This document shows positions 15,076 through 23,542 of a stretch of DNA of 64,000 nucleotides, piece by piece. Both the position numbers and the translations under genes were made by a program. Under the pieces are notes generated by a model. The model did not search any database and had not been told where the DNA came from. It saw nothing but the letters and a program-made list of their open reading frames with translations. Numbering within the stretch: position 1 is the first letter of the stretch; every line of letters starts with the position of its first letter. This stretch comes from Ruminococcaceae bacterium UBA1405 (GTDB taxonomy: Bacteria; Bacillota; Clostridia; Oscillospirales; Ruminococcaceae): the NCBI GenBank assembly GCA_002305685.1, contig DBQB01000017.1:1-64000 (forward strand). Direction: 5' to 3'.

Positions 15076-15898
15076 AATGGTCCCTATGCCAAGCCACAGC
15101 ATCCTCCCGCAGCGGGATGTAGATAAGACTCCTATTTTGGAAGCGCGCCTGCTCGGCATCGATTTCGGCGGCCTCACCGCAGTGGATAACTTCACCCTCA
15201 CCATCGGACGCACCGAAATTGCCGGTTTGATTGGTCCCAACGGAGCTGGTAAAACCACCGTCTTTAATCTTCTCACCAAGGTATATCAACCCACTCGGGG
15301 AACCATTCTGCTGGATACCAAAGATACCTCCGGTATGAATACCATCCAGGTGAATCGAGCGGGCATTGCCAGGACCTTTCAGAATATACGGCTGTTCAAA
15401 AATCTCTCGGTTCTGGATAATGTGTTGATTGGGATTCATAACTCCATGGATTATCCTCTCGTCACCTCTGTGCTGCGTCTCCCCCAATACTGGAAGCAGG
15501 AGCAGGAGGCCAAGGAAAAGGCGCTGAAACTTCTCTCCATCTTTCAGATGCAGGATCTGGCCAAATACCAAGCCGGAGCGCTTCCCTACGGCGCCCAGCG
15601 GCGTCTGGAAATTGTCCGGGCACTGGCCACCAATCCCAAACTACTGCTGCTGGACGAACCGGCCGCCGGTATGAACCCCTCAGAAACCGCAGAGCTGATG
15701 GAAAACATCCGCCAAATCCGGGACACTTTCCAGATTGCCATTATGCTCATCGAGCATGATATGAATCTGGTGATGGGGATTTGCGAAGGGATTGCCGTTC
15801 TCAACTACGGCAGAATCATCGCCAAAGGAACACCGGAAGAAATCCAGGAAAATCCGGCGGTCATTGAGGCATATTTGGGAAAAAGGAAGGAGGGATAA
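15068..15898 (+). CDS. livG: Liv-type ABC transporter ATPase (LivG-like)
   Basis: A 276-residue ATP-binding subunit. Walker A is GPNGAGKTT, followed by the LivG-specific GIARTFQNIRLFKNLSVLDNV (Q-loop region), the signature-region GAQRRLEIVRAL, Walker B LLLLDEPAAGMNP and the switch His in IEHDMNLV. The signature helix reads LPYGAQRRLEI where many LivG proteins have LSYGQQRRLEI, an Ala for Gln change. ATG 15068 lies nine bases after GGAG and overlaps the livM stop; an ATG at 15059 sits too close to the same site. Confidence 0.9.
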   Translation: MSKMVPMPSHSILPQRDVDKTPILEARLLGIDFGGLTAVDNFTLTIGRTEIAGLIGPNGAGKTTVFNLLTKVYQPTRGTILLDTKDTSGMNTIQVNRAGIARTFQNIRLFKNLSVLDNVLIGIHNSMDYPLVTSVLRLPQYWKQEQEAKEKALKLLSIFQMQDLAKYQAGALPYGAQRRLEIVRALATNPKLLLLDEPAAGMNPSETAELMENIRQIRDTFQIAIMLIEHDMNLVMGICEGIAVLNYGRIIAKGTPEEIQENPAVIEAYLGKRKEG

Positions 15899-15900
15899 CC

Positions 15901-16608
15901 GTGTCCATGCTTGAGGTGAAAAACATCAATGTCTATTACGGCAGCATCCATGCCATCAAGGACATCTCTTTTTCGGTGGAACAAGGGGAGGTTGTAGCCC
16001 TTATCGGCGCCAACGGCGCCGGGAAATCCACGATACTGAAAACCATATCCGGCCTTTTGCGCACCAAAACCGGCTCCATCTCCTTTCAAAACCAGAGCAT
16101 TACCACAACCATTCCCCATAAAATCGTCGCCCAGGGGCTGGCCCATGTGCCGGAAGGCCGCCGGATTTTTGCGCAGATGAGCGTGGAAGAAAATCTGGAG
16201 ATGGGCGCCTATACCCGCTCCAACAGCGAGATTGCACCGGGACTGGAACGGGTATATGAACGTTTCCCCCGGCTCAAGGAGCGCCGCCGCCAGACTGCCG
16301 GAACCCTTTCCGGCGACGAACAGCAGATGCTTGCCATGGGGCGGGCGCTGATGAGCCGTCCCACCCTGCTGATGCTGGACGAACCCTCCATGGGACTGGC
16401 GCCCATTCTGGTGGAGGAGATTTTCGATATTATCCGGGAACTGCATAAGGATGGCACCACCATCCTGCTGGTGGAACAGAACGCCCAGATGGCCCTGTCG
16501 GTGGCGGACCGGGGATATGTTCTGGAAACAGGCAAGATTGTACTTTCCGGAGGAGGAATCCAGCTGCTGCAGGATGACGCCGTCCGCAAGGCATATTTAG
16601 GCGGTTAA
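15901..16608 (+). CDS. livF: Liv-type ABC transporter ATPase (LivF-like)
   Basis: A 235-residue ATP-binding subunit partnering LivG. Walker A GANGAGKST, the LAHVPEGRRIFAQMSVEENL segment specific to LivF, Walker B LLMLDEPSMGLAP and the switch LVEQNAQMAL are all present. The signature is LSGDEQQMLAMGRAL with Asp in place of the usual Gly of LSGGEQ, a notable substitution in the ATP-sandwich motif. GTG 15901 lies about seven bases after GGAGGG; ATG 15907 is an alternative. Last gene of the operon, followed by an intrinsic terminator. Confidence 0.88.
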   Translation: MSMLEVKNINVYYGSIHAIKDISFSVEQGEVVALIGANGAGKSTILKTISGLLRTKTGSISFQNQSITTTIPHKIVAQGLAHVPEGRRIFAQMSVEENLEMGAYTRSNSEIAPGLERVYERFPRLKERRRQTAGTLSGDEQQMLAMGRALMSRPTLLMLDEPSMGLAPILVEEIFDIIRELHKDGTTILLVEQNAQMALSVADRGYVLETGKIVLSGGGIQLLQDDAVRKAYLGG

Positions 16609-16630
16609 TTTCCCTTTCGATGCTAATAGA

Positions 16631-16662
16631 AATCCTCTGAAATCAATTTCAGGGGATTTTTT
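16631..16662 (+). terminator. Intrinsic terminator of the liv operon
   Basis: A stem of about 12 bp around AATCCTCTGAAA and TTTCAGGGGATT (16631-16657) is followed by TTTTT, 23 bases after the livF stop. Confidence 0.8.
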
Positions 16663-16761
16663 ATGCCCAAAGCCGGAAAAGCATCTCGCTTTGCACACCG
16701 GAAAAGATACGTCCGCACAGGACAAAAAAAGCAATTTTGTATAGCGCTTTGACCGTAAACG

Positions 16762-16770
16762 TGTTATAAT
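16762..16770 (+). promoter_or_regulatory. Extended -10 promoter for MATE gene
   Basis: TGTTATAAT at 16762-16770 is a perfect extended -10 (TGnTATAAT). No good -35 lies 17 bases upstream, as is common for extended -10 promoters. Start of transcription is expected near 16777. Confidence 0.5.
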
Positions 16771-16873
16771 ATCCGCGGCTTTCCTGTTTTCCCATATTTG
16801 AAAAAGCGGAAACCGCTCGAAAGACCGACAAGACCCAACAAAAAATAAGGCGAACAGCAGAAAGAAGCATTAT

Positions 16874-18244
16874 ATGCACACCAAAACCCATTCTTTGACG
16901 GAAGGCCCTCTCGGAAAACAGATTCTCACCTTTAGCCTTCCCTTGATTCTCTCCAACGTTTTACAGGTTCTATTCAATATGGCAGACGTGGCGGTGGTTG
17001 GCCGCTTCTGCGGTCCCAGGGAGCTGGGCGCCGTAGGCTCCACCTCGATCATGGTAGCGCTCTTCACCGGCATCCTGATGGGGATGGGCAGCGCCGTGAA
17101 CGTGTTGGTGGCGCAGTTTGTCGGTGCAAAAAGCCGCAAGGACGTGGAGGAAACGGTCCATACCTCGGCCATCCTCTGTCTGCTCACCGGTATTGTGATC
17201 CTGATCATCGGCCTGCTTTTTGCTCGTCCGCTGCTGGAACTTCTCAACACCAAGGATGAGCTGATCGATGGCGCCACATTGTATCTGCATATCTATTTTT
17301 GGGGTATGCCGGCCATGGCAATTTACAACTTCGGCAACGGTGTACTCAGCGCCGTCGGCGATACCAAACGGCCGCTGTATTTTCTGACCACAGCCGGAGT
17401 AATCAATGTAATTTTGAACCTGTTTTTTGTGCTGGTACTGGGAATGAGTGTGGACGGCGTTGCCTTTGCCACCATCATCTCCCAATACATCTCCGCCATC
17501 CTCATCCTAATCTCGCTGTTTCGCAGCAGTGGAATCCATGCGCTGCATCTCTCCGCCCTGCGCCTAACCTCCTCCAAAGCCAAACGGATTCTGTTGCTTG
17601 GAATCCCTGCCGGAATGCAAAACGCCATCTTCCAGATGGCCAACCTGTTTATCCAGGCCGGCGTCAACTCCTTCGACGCCACCATGGTGGAAGGGAATTC
17701 CGCCGCCGCCAACTCCGATGCGCTGGTATATGATGTGATGGCGGCATTCTATACCGCCTGTTCCAGTTTCATGGGGCAGAACTTTGGAGCGGGAAAAAAG
17801 GACCGGGTCATCAAAAGCTTTCTCATCAGCCTTGCCTATTCCTTCGGCATAGGCGCCATTATGGGTTGTTCCCTGGTGGTATTTGGCAGGAATTTCCTCT
17901 CCATCTTTACCACCGAACCGGAAGTCATCGAGGCGGGTATGCACCGCCTGACGGTAATGGGATTATCCTACGGCATCTCCGCCTTCATGGACTGCCCCAT
18001 TGCGGCCTGCCGGGGACTGGGCAAGAGTGTGATTCCCACCATGATCGTCATCATGGGCTCCTGCGTATTCCGGATTATCTGGGTCTACACCATCTTTGCC
18101 TACTTCCACACCATTCTTTCTCTGTACCTGCTCTACGTCTTTTCCTGGAGCATTACGGCCATTGCAGAGCTGATCTACTTTGTTCATATCTATAAACAAC
18201 AGATGGCGGGTATCCGGCCAGCTATCCCCATCACCGAGGGTTAA
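16874..18244 (+). CDS. MATE-family efflux transporter
   Basis: A 456-residue multidrug and toxin extrusion protein with 12 predicted helices in two related halves. Typical features are the start TEGPLGKQILTFSLPLILSNVLQVLFNMADVAVVGRF, the loop PLYFLTTAGVINVILNLFFV, and the second-half start GIPAGMQNAIFQMANLFIQAGVNSF with SSFMGQNFGAGKKDR. The family couples export of cationic drugs or metabolites to Na+ or H+. It is monocistronic, with its own promoter and a bidirectional terminator, and the substrate is not predictable. Confidence 0.9.
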   Translation: MHTKTHSLTEGPLGKQILTFSLPLILSNVLQVLFNMADVAVVGRFCGPRELGAVGSTSIMVALFTGILMGMGSAVNVLVAQFVGAKSRKDVEETVHTSAILCLLTGIVILIIGLLFARPLLELLNTKDELIDGATLYLHIYFWGMPAMAIYNFGNGVLSAVGDTKRPLYFLTTAGVINVILNLFFVLVLGMSVDGVAFATIISQYISAILILISLFRSSGIHALHLSALRLTSSKAKRILLLGIPAGMQNAIFQMANLFIQAGVNSFDATMVEGNSAAANSDALVYDVMAAFYTACSSFMGQNFGAGKKDRVIKSFLISLAYSFGIGAIMGCSLVVFGRNFLSIFTTEPEVIEAGMHRLTVMGLSYGISAFMDCPIAACRGLGKSVIPTMIVIMGSCVFRIIWVYTIFAYFHTILSLYLLYVFSWSITAIAELIYFVHIYKQQMAGIRPAIPITEG

Positions 18245-18281
18245 AGCCCCAACGTTTTCGTTGCTGCTTAACAACCAAAAT

Positions 18282-18324
18282 AAAGGCTCTGCCGGTCCAT
18301 TATTTCGGTACCGGCAGAGCCTTT
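18282..18324. terminator. Bidirectional intrinsic terminator
   Basis: A perfect 15-bp stem, 18282-18296 with 18310-18324, with A-rich and T-rich flanks, between the convergent MATE and NIF3-like genes. Confidence 0.85.
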
Positions 18325-18332
18325 TCCATCGT

Positions 18333-19166
18333 TTATACAATTCCACTGATGCGCACTACTTCTACGCCTTTTTTCTCCCAGGCTTCCAAAATTTGGTTGA
18401 AGCCCACCGAATCGCTGGCCATATGTCCCGCAATCACCAGATTGGATTTTCCGTGTTTTTGCAGCCCTTCGATCACTTCCGGGGTAGCGTGCATCCCCAC
18501 AAAGGTGCCCACCCCTGCCTCGGAACAGGCGATGTATTCCTCCAGCGATGGGGCGCCTACGCCGTACATCTCCACATAAATCTTTCCCGCAAAGCTGGAC
18601 GGCTTTCCTACCCAAACTTCTGGCTGCTGTCCTTCCAGCGCTTCGCGGTATTCACGAATCTGCATCAGCTCGTCGATGACATCCTGCACCGTACACATGG
18701 GATTGCGCTCCATCAGCCCATCCATCCGCTTTTGCACCGTGCGCTCCGCCAGCATATCCGCCGGGGTATGGTATGCCATATTGCTGATGTCCAGCAGTTT
18801 GGCCACATCCTGCATCTGGGTACGGTTGCGGGAATGCACCCGCTGTTTGCGCTTTTCATGGGTCTGATAGGCAAGTTTCTGCGCCACATTGATGGGTACG
18901 CCGCATTCCATCAGTTTTTTCATATGATCCCGGCTGAAAAGATCCGCCCCGTTGGGATGGATGATGCCGTTGGGATGATGCTGCACCACACAGTCAAAGC
19001 CCAGCTGTTTTGCCAGCATCAACATCGTACAGTCCATATCGATTCCGGCCAGCACCTTTTTCACATCCTTGCCGTTGTCATAGACAATGCCGGAATCCTC
19101 GGGCATCGTTTCCAGCCCCACCAAATCCAGAACGCTCTGATACATCTCGATAACCTTCAAATTCAT
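18333..19166 (-). CDS. NIF3-like dinuclear-metal protein
   Basis: A 277-residue soluble protein resembling the NIF3/DUF34 family. The pattern of clustered metal-binding His residues is seen as VVQHHPNG (about 61-67) and a C-terminal IAGHMASDSVGFNQILEAWEKKGVEVVRISG (His about 248). The usual family motif GHxxSE is GHMASD here. The family binds two metal ions in toroidal hexamers and is proposed to have GTP cyclohydrolase-like or hydrolase roles; function here is not known. It is transcribed alone toward the MATE gene. Confidence 0.65.
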   Translation of the reverse strand: MNLKVIEMYQSVLDLVGLETMPEDSGIVYDNGKDVKKVLAGIDMDCTMLMLAKQLGFDCVVQHHPNGIIHPNGADLFSRDHMKKLMECGVPINVAQKLAYQTHEKRKQRVHSRNRTQMQDVAKLLDISNMAYHTPADMLAERTVQKRMDGLMERNPMCTVQDVIDELMQIREYREALEGQQPEVWVGKPSSFAGKIYVEMYGVGAPSLEEYIACSEAGVGTFVGMHATPEVIEGLQKHGKSNLVIAGHMASDSVGFNQILEAWEKKGVEVVRISGIV

Positions 19167-19382
19167 CGACCTCCCAGTGAAAGATTTTCATTTGATAGCA
19201 TAATTATACAATATGCCATCTGGAAACACAAGCGACTCCCTCTTGTTTCCATAGAGAAAGCCGCCAATCCTTCCGGCATCTTTTGGTATGTCGGAGAATT
19301 GACGGCGTCTCCTTGAGAGAGGAAAATACCAATGTCTATAAAAAGACAAGCAGATATGGGCAATCCGTTTCGCGCAAACAAA

Positions 19383-20288
19383 TCAACCTTTGACCGCACC
19401 GATCATAACGCCTTTGACAAAATATTTTTGTATGAACGGATAAACTGCCAGCAAAGGCGCACTGGCTACCACAATCAGCGAGTATTTTAGCAATTCATTG
19501 AGATAGGTTCTCTCACTCTCGTTGGCAACACTGCCGGCAGACAGGTCGTTGATGGAATTTTCCAGCAAAATATTGCGCAGGAACACCTGTAACGGATAGG
19601 TGTTTTTATCGGTCAGGTATAATACCGCATTGAAATACTGATTCCAATGCCCCACCGCATAATACAAGGTGATTACTGCAATGACTGCCCCGGAAAGGGG
19701 AAGTACAATATTGAGCAGGAAACGGAAATCAGAACATCCATCCAGACGAGCAGACTCCAAAAGTTCATCGGGAATGTTGCTCATAAAGAAGGTCCTTACA
19801 ATGATCATGTTGTAAACGCTGATGGCCCCTGGAATCAGCAGCGCCCATCTGGTGTTGAGCAGATGCAGATCCCGGACCAAAAGATAATTGGGGATCATGC
19901 CGGCGTTGAACAGCATGGTAAAGGTAAAGAGCATAATAATCGGTTTGCGGTATTTGAGATCCTTTCTGGAAAGAGGATATGCCGCCAAAACCGTCATAAA
20001 CACATTGATGAGGGTACCAAAAACCGTATAGAACACACTGTTTCCGTAACCAATCCAAACATCCGGATAATCTAAAACCGTTTTATAGCCCTTTAAGGTA
20101 GGGCTACTGGGAAGCAGCCAAACCTTTCCCGCAAAGATATCCATAGGATCCGAAAACGATGCGCTGACCACATAAATCAGGGGATATGCGCACAGGATGA
20201 TAAAGATAAATGTAATAATTGTAATCGTTACGTTAAAAACCTTATCCGGAAAAGAATCCGAAACGGGATGTCCATTCTTTTTACGCAT
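19383..20288 (-). CDS. LplC-type carbohydrate ABC transporter permease
   Basis: A 301-residue permease of the MalG-like branch. About six hydrophobic helices are visible and the ATPase-contact EAA loop reads IPDELLESARLDGCSDFRFLLNIVLPLSG. The N-terminus matches LplC/YtcP proteins of Firmicutes (FNVTITIITFIFIILCAYPLIYVVSASFSDP). ATG 20288 lies after GGAGGG. It is the last gene of the three-gene importer and lies 14 bases after its partner. No ATPase is encoded nearby, so a shared MsmX-type ATPase elsewhere is expected. Confidence 0.9.
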   Translation of the reverse strand: MRKKNGHPVSDSFPDKVFNVTITIITFIFIILCAYPLIYVVSASFSDPMDIFAGKVWLLPSSPTLKGYKTVLDYPDVWIGYGNSVFYTVFGTLINVFMTVLAAYPLSRKDLKYRKPIIMLFTFTMLFNAGMIPNYLLVRDLHLLNTRWALLIPGAISVYNMIIVRTFFMSNIPDELLESARLDGCSDFRFLLNIVLPLSGAVIAVITLYYAVGHWNQYFNAVLYLTDKNTYPLQVFLRNILLENSINDLSAGSVANESERTYLNELLKYSLIVVASAPLLAVYPFIQKYFVKGVMIGAVKG

Positions 20289-20302
20289 ATTGTTTCCCTC
20301 CT

Positions 20303-21277
20303 TTACCACAAGCTGGATTCTGTCAATTTGCGCGAGAGCCCATTGACCACGGTGATCAGAATGACACCAATCACAGAGTTAAACAATCCAATTGCCGTCG
20401 TATAAGAATAGTTGGGAAGCCCTGAGGTAAATGTGATATTGTACACATAGGTTTCAATTACTTCGGAATAGGTCTTGTTCAAGGTGTTTTGCATCGCAAA
20501 TACCTTTGTAAAGCCTACATTCATAATACGGCCCACATTCATAATCATAAGGATGATAAAGGTAGGCATAATGCTGGGCAGATCAATGGAAAAGATACGA
20601 CGAATCTTAGTAGCGCCGTCCACAATTGCGGCCTCATGGATTTGAGGATCGATTCCTGCCAAGGCAGAGATGTAGATGATGGAGTTCCATCCGGCTTCCT
20701 GCCACACCCCTGACCAGACGTAAAGATGGCGGAAATACTGCGCTTTCCCCAAAAATTCGATTCTGGTAAATCCCAGAAGCTCAATGATATTATTGACAAT
20801 ACCGGTTCTGGTCGCCAACATTTGGTTCATAATGGCGACCATGATCACTACGGAGATAAAGTGGGGCGCATAGGTGATCATCTGTACTGTCTTTTTATAT
20901 TTGGCATTGGTCAGATAGTTGACGCACACCGCCAAAAAAAGCGCCATAGGGGTGGAAATCAACAGATTATACAGGCTGAGAAACAGAGTGTTTTTCATGA
21001 CCAGAGGGAACTGCATCGACTTAAAGAATCGGATAAAATGGTCAAACCCAATCCATTTGCTTCCCCAGATACCCTCTGCCATCTTATAATCTTTAAAGGC
21101 AATCTGTATTCCCAACATGGGGCCATAGGCAAAAATCAACAGATAAGCCACCGGCAGTATCAACATTACATATAGCTGCCAGTTGATATGCATTTCATTT
21201 AAAAAGCCGTTTCTTTTTTTCTTGCTTTTTCCAGTCGCTACGATATCTTCCGTATCAATCCCATTACTTTTACTCAT
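20303..21277 (-). CDS. LplB-type carbohydrate ABC transporter permease
   Basis: A 324-residue permease of the MalF-like branch with about six hydrophobic helices. It has a polar N-terminal tail of about 35 residues, the MLGIQIAFKDYKMAEGIWGSKWIGFDHFIRFF segment typical of LplB/YteP, and the EAA loop IDPQIHEAAIVDGATKIRRIFSIDLPSI. It pairs with the LplC-type subunit downstream and receives sugar from the lipoprotein encoded upstream. Confidence 0.9.
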   Translation of the reverse strand: MSKSNGIDTEDIVATGKSKKKRNGFLNEMHINWQLYVMLILPVAYLLIFAYGPMLGIQIAFKDYKMAEGIWGSKWIGFDHFIRFFKSMQFPLVMKNTLFLSLYNLLISTPMALFLAVCVNYLTNAKYKKTVQMITYAPHFISVVIMVAIMNQMLATRTGIVNNIIELLGFTRIEFLGKAQYFRHLYVWSGVWQEAGWNSIIYISALAGIDPQIHEAAIVDGATKIRRIFSIDLPSIMPTFIILMIMNVGRIMNVGFTKVFAMQNTLNKTYSEVIETYVYNITFTSGLPNYSYTTAIGLFNSVIGVILITVVNGLSRKLTESSLW

Positions 21278-21402
21278 ATGTATTTTCCCTTCTCAGACAT
21301 GACGAATACACCAGAACCTCAAAGAAATGGGAAGCCGAACAGGATTCCCGGCCAGCTTCCCAACATTTCTTTACCAAAACCAAAGGGAATGCGAGAATAG
21401 GT

Positions 21403-23133
21403 TTATTCCGCTGCGGTCTGCTCAAGCAGAATCTGAGCCAGTTCCGCATAGCGCTCCATACCGGAAACCTCCAGATCTGCCAGATACTGATCCCAATCGG
21501 CATCCAGATCATAGTCACCCATAATGAAGCCGGCTCTATATTTCTCTACCGTTGTCTTCATATTGAGTTGCAGATCGGTCCACTCGGTGGCATACTCAGG
21601 AGCCGGGAAGTAGATGGCTACTCTCTTATCCAGAGCGGAATAAGGCAGATACTTGGCCTCGGACTCAGCGTTTCCGAAAACTTCCTTTCTGGAGGAAGGC
21701 AGGTTCGCCGCCCAGGAGTTGATGTAATCGGCGCTTTCATAATAAGCAGGCAGCTGGAACCAATAGCTGTTCTGCTTCTGTCCGGGAGCAACGATGTATT
21801 CATACTTGGCCTGCTCGCCGTCAATACCCAGAACGCCTTCGTCGGCTTTCTTCCAGTCAACGCCCTCTTTACCGGCGTTGACGCTGTATCCCATCTCCAT
21901 CATGCCGTCAGCATCATAGAAGTAGTCGGCCCAGCGCATTGCCGCCTCAGGATACTCGCAGGCATTGGTGATCTCAAAACGCTGACCGTTCATCAGGGTT
22001 CCTCTGTCGTAAGCATACTGAACGCCCTCAGGTCCTTTGAGTACCGGGATGGCAACGAATTCTTTATCACGTCCCTTTTCACCGTTTTCGTTGGTGAAGT
22101 GGCCCCAGTAGAATGCTGTTACAGCGCCCAGCTGATTGACCTCTCCGCCCTCGGTCAACGCCTTCAGAGCGTTTCTGTCCTGGGTGAAGGTTTCAGGAGC
22201 CAACAGGCCGTCTACCAGCAAACCATGGAGATACCGCAAACCTTCTCGGTATTCCTCGGAACCGATGTTGCAGCGGACGGTTCCGTCCTCCAACAGTTCC
22301 AAACCATAGGTAGCTCTGTCGTAGTACAGGAAAGAGTTGAGGATGAAGCTATCTATCTCGCCATTGGCGCTGGAATCGGAACCGGCAAAGGGCACCTCGT
22401 CTTTCAGGCCGTTGCCGTTGGGGTCCTGATCCCGGAACGCTTCCAGCACTGTGCGGAATTCCTCGGTGGTGGTGGGCATATCCAGGCCCAGGGTGTCCAA
22501 CCAAGGCTGATAGATCCACGCACGTTTGGGCATACTCTCATTGAAGCTATCCACCAAACGGTTGAGCGCATAGACATGGCCATCTGGCGTCAAAGAAGAA
22601 TCTCTGGCCATCTGCACTTCCTCATACACCTTTTTGATGTTGGGCGCATAATCATCAAAGTATGGATCCAAAGGAATAATCAGTCCCTGATCCGCATAGG
22701 ACAACAGTTCCGCCGCAGACATGGAACCACCCATAAGGATATCGGGCAGATCTCCGGAAGCCATAATCAGCGGTACCTTTTCTTGGACGACATTGCTGCC
22801 ACCAACAATGACGTTCCAGTCGATATGAATGTTGGTGAGCTCTTCATACCAAGCGGTGAATCCATTGGTTTCCAGATCTTCGATGATGGTACCATCGTTT
22901 CCGACTACCACTTCCAAGGAAATCTTTTCATTTACAATCGGATATTCCCCGGGAGGATTCACATAAGAACCGTCTGTGCTGTCTGTCTGTGTACTTGAGG
23001 AACCCGCGGAAGCAGAATCTGCGGTACTTCCCGCGCTGGAATCACCAGAACTGCTGGTGGAACTGGAACAGCCGACAACCGAAACTGCCATCATTACAGC
23101 AAGTACCATTGCCAATGTTCTTTTCATATTCAA
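21403..23133 (-). CDS. LplA-type extracellular solute-binding lipoprotein
   Basis: A 576-residue sugar-binding lipoprotein, a normal length for the LplA/YtcQ class (DUF3502-type large binding proteins). The signal peptide ends in SVVGC (Cys22), then a Ser/Thr-rich linker of about 40 residues leads to a mature domain starting EKISLEVVVGND. Typical internal blocks are PLIMASGDLPDILMGG and LPKRAWIYQPWLDTLGLDMPTTTEEF-like text (here MPKRAWIYQP). The frame opens with TTG at 23133, seven bases after AAGGAGG; ATG 23127 is the alternative. It should deliver oligosaccharide to the two permeases downstream. Confidence 0.9.
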   Translation of the reverse strand: MNMKRTLAMVLAVMMAVSVVGCSSSTSSSGDSSAGSTADSASAGSSSTQTDSTDGSYVNPPGEYPIVNEKISLEVVVGNDGTIIEDLETNGFTAWYEELTNIHIDWNVIVGGSNVVQEKVPLIMASGDLPDILMGGSMSAAELLSYADQGLIIPLDPYFDDYAPNIKKVYEEVQMARDSSLTPDGHVYALNRLVDSFNESMPKRAWIYQPWLDTLGLDMPTTTEEFRTVLEAFRDQDPNGNGLKDEVPFAGSDSSANGEIDSFILNSFLYYDRATYGLELLEDGTVRCNIGSEEYREGLRYLHGLLVDGLLAPETFTQDRNALKALTEGGEVNQLGAVTAFYWGHFTNENGEKGRDKEFVAIPVLKGPEGVQYAYDRGTLMNGQRFEITNACEYPEAAMRWADYFYDADGMMEMGYSVNAGKEGVDWKKADEGVLGIDGEQAKYEYIVAPGQKQNSYWFQLPAYYESADYINSWAANLPSSRKEVFGNAESEAKYLPYSALDKRVAIYFPAPEYATEWTDLQLNMKTTVEKYRAGFIMGDYDLDADWDQYLADLEVSGMERYAELAQILLEQTAAE

Positions 23134-23482
23134 GACAAGCCCTCCTTTAATCTTTTGCCGGATTCTCGTTGCTGGTTCTTTTCACAATCTGCTCTGTTCT
23201 CCAACAGCAACTCTGTCCGGCTTTCTGAATTCAGTTTATACGATTGGTTCACATTCCGTAAAGAAACAGTTCATAATATCTGCGTAACCATCGTAATTAC
23301 CATCGAAAAACAGCGATGTTATCAAGAAAATTTGCGAAGGTACCATAGAAATGATAAGGTACATTCTCTATCTTCAAACCTGTTCCACACGCTGCTCCAT
23401 CCCCTGACGCCAAAAATATAGGGCCGAAGCCGTCTATTTTATCTCTGACAGACAATATCGTTCCGCTAAAAATACCATATAT
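23134..23482 (-). promoter_or_regulatory. Gene-free region with candidate promoter of the LplABC operon
   Basis: On the minus strand TTTACG (23262-23257) and TATAAA (23240-23235) are spaced by 16 bases, giving a leader of about 100 bases before the binding-protein gene. The -35 is weak. The remainder up to the hairpin at 23483 shows no gene. Confidence 0.4.
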
Positions 23483-23526
23483 ACACAAAGAAAGGAGTTC
23501 CACCCTCGGAGCTCCTTTCTTTGTGT
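23483..23526 (-). terminator. Strong hairpin after the AraC-type gene
   Basis: A perfect 14-bp stem (23484-23497 with 23512-23525, one further pair possible) and a 14-base loop, 17 bases beyond the regulator's stop codon. The following bases are not a pure T run, so termination efficiency is uncertain. Confidence 0.6.
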
Positions 23527-23542
23527 GCAAACAACATAAATA

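Noticed and set aside
16749..16770. TTGACC as the -35 for the MATE promoter
   Set aside because: It is only ten bases from the TATAAT, too short for a sigma-A promoter; the extended -10 explains it better.
21568..22998. Plus-strand frame of 476 residues opposite the LplA-type gene
   Set aside because: Antisense to a clear binding protein; no family resemblance and no start signal.
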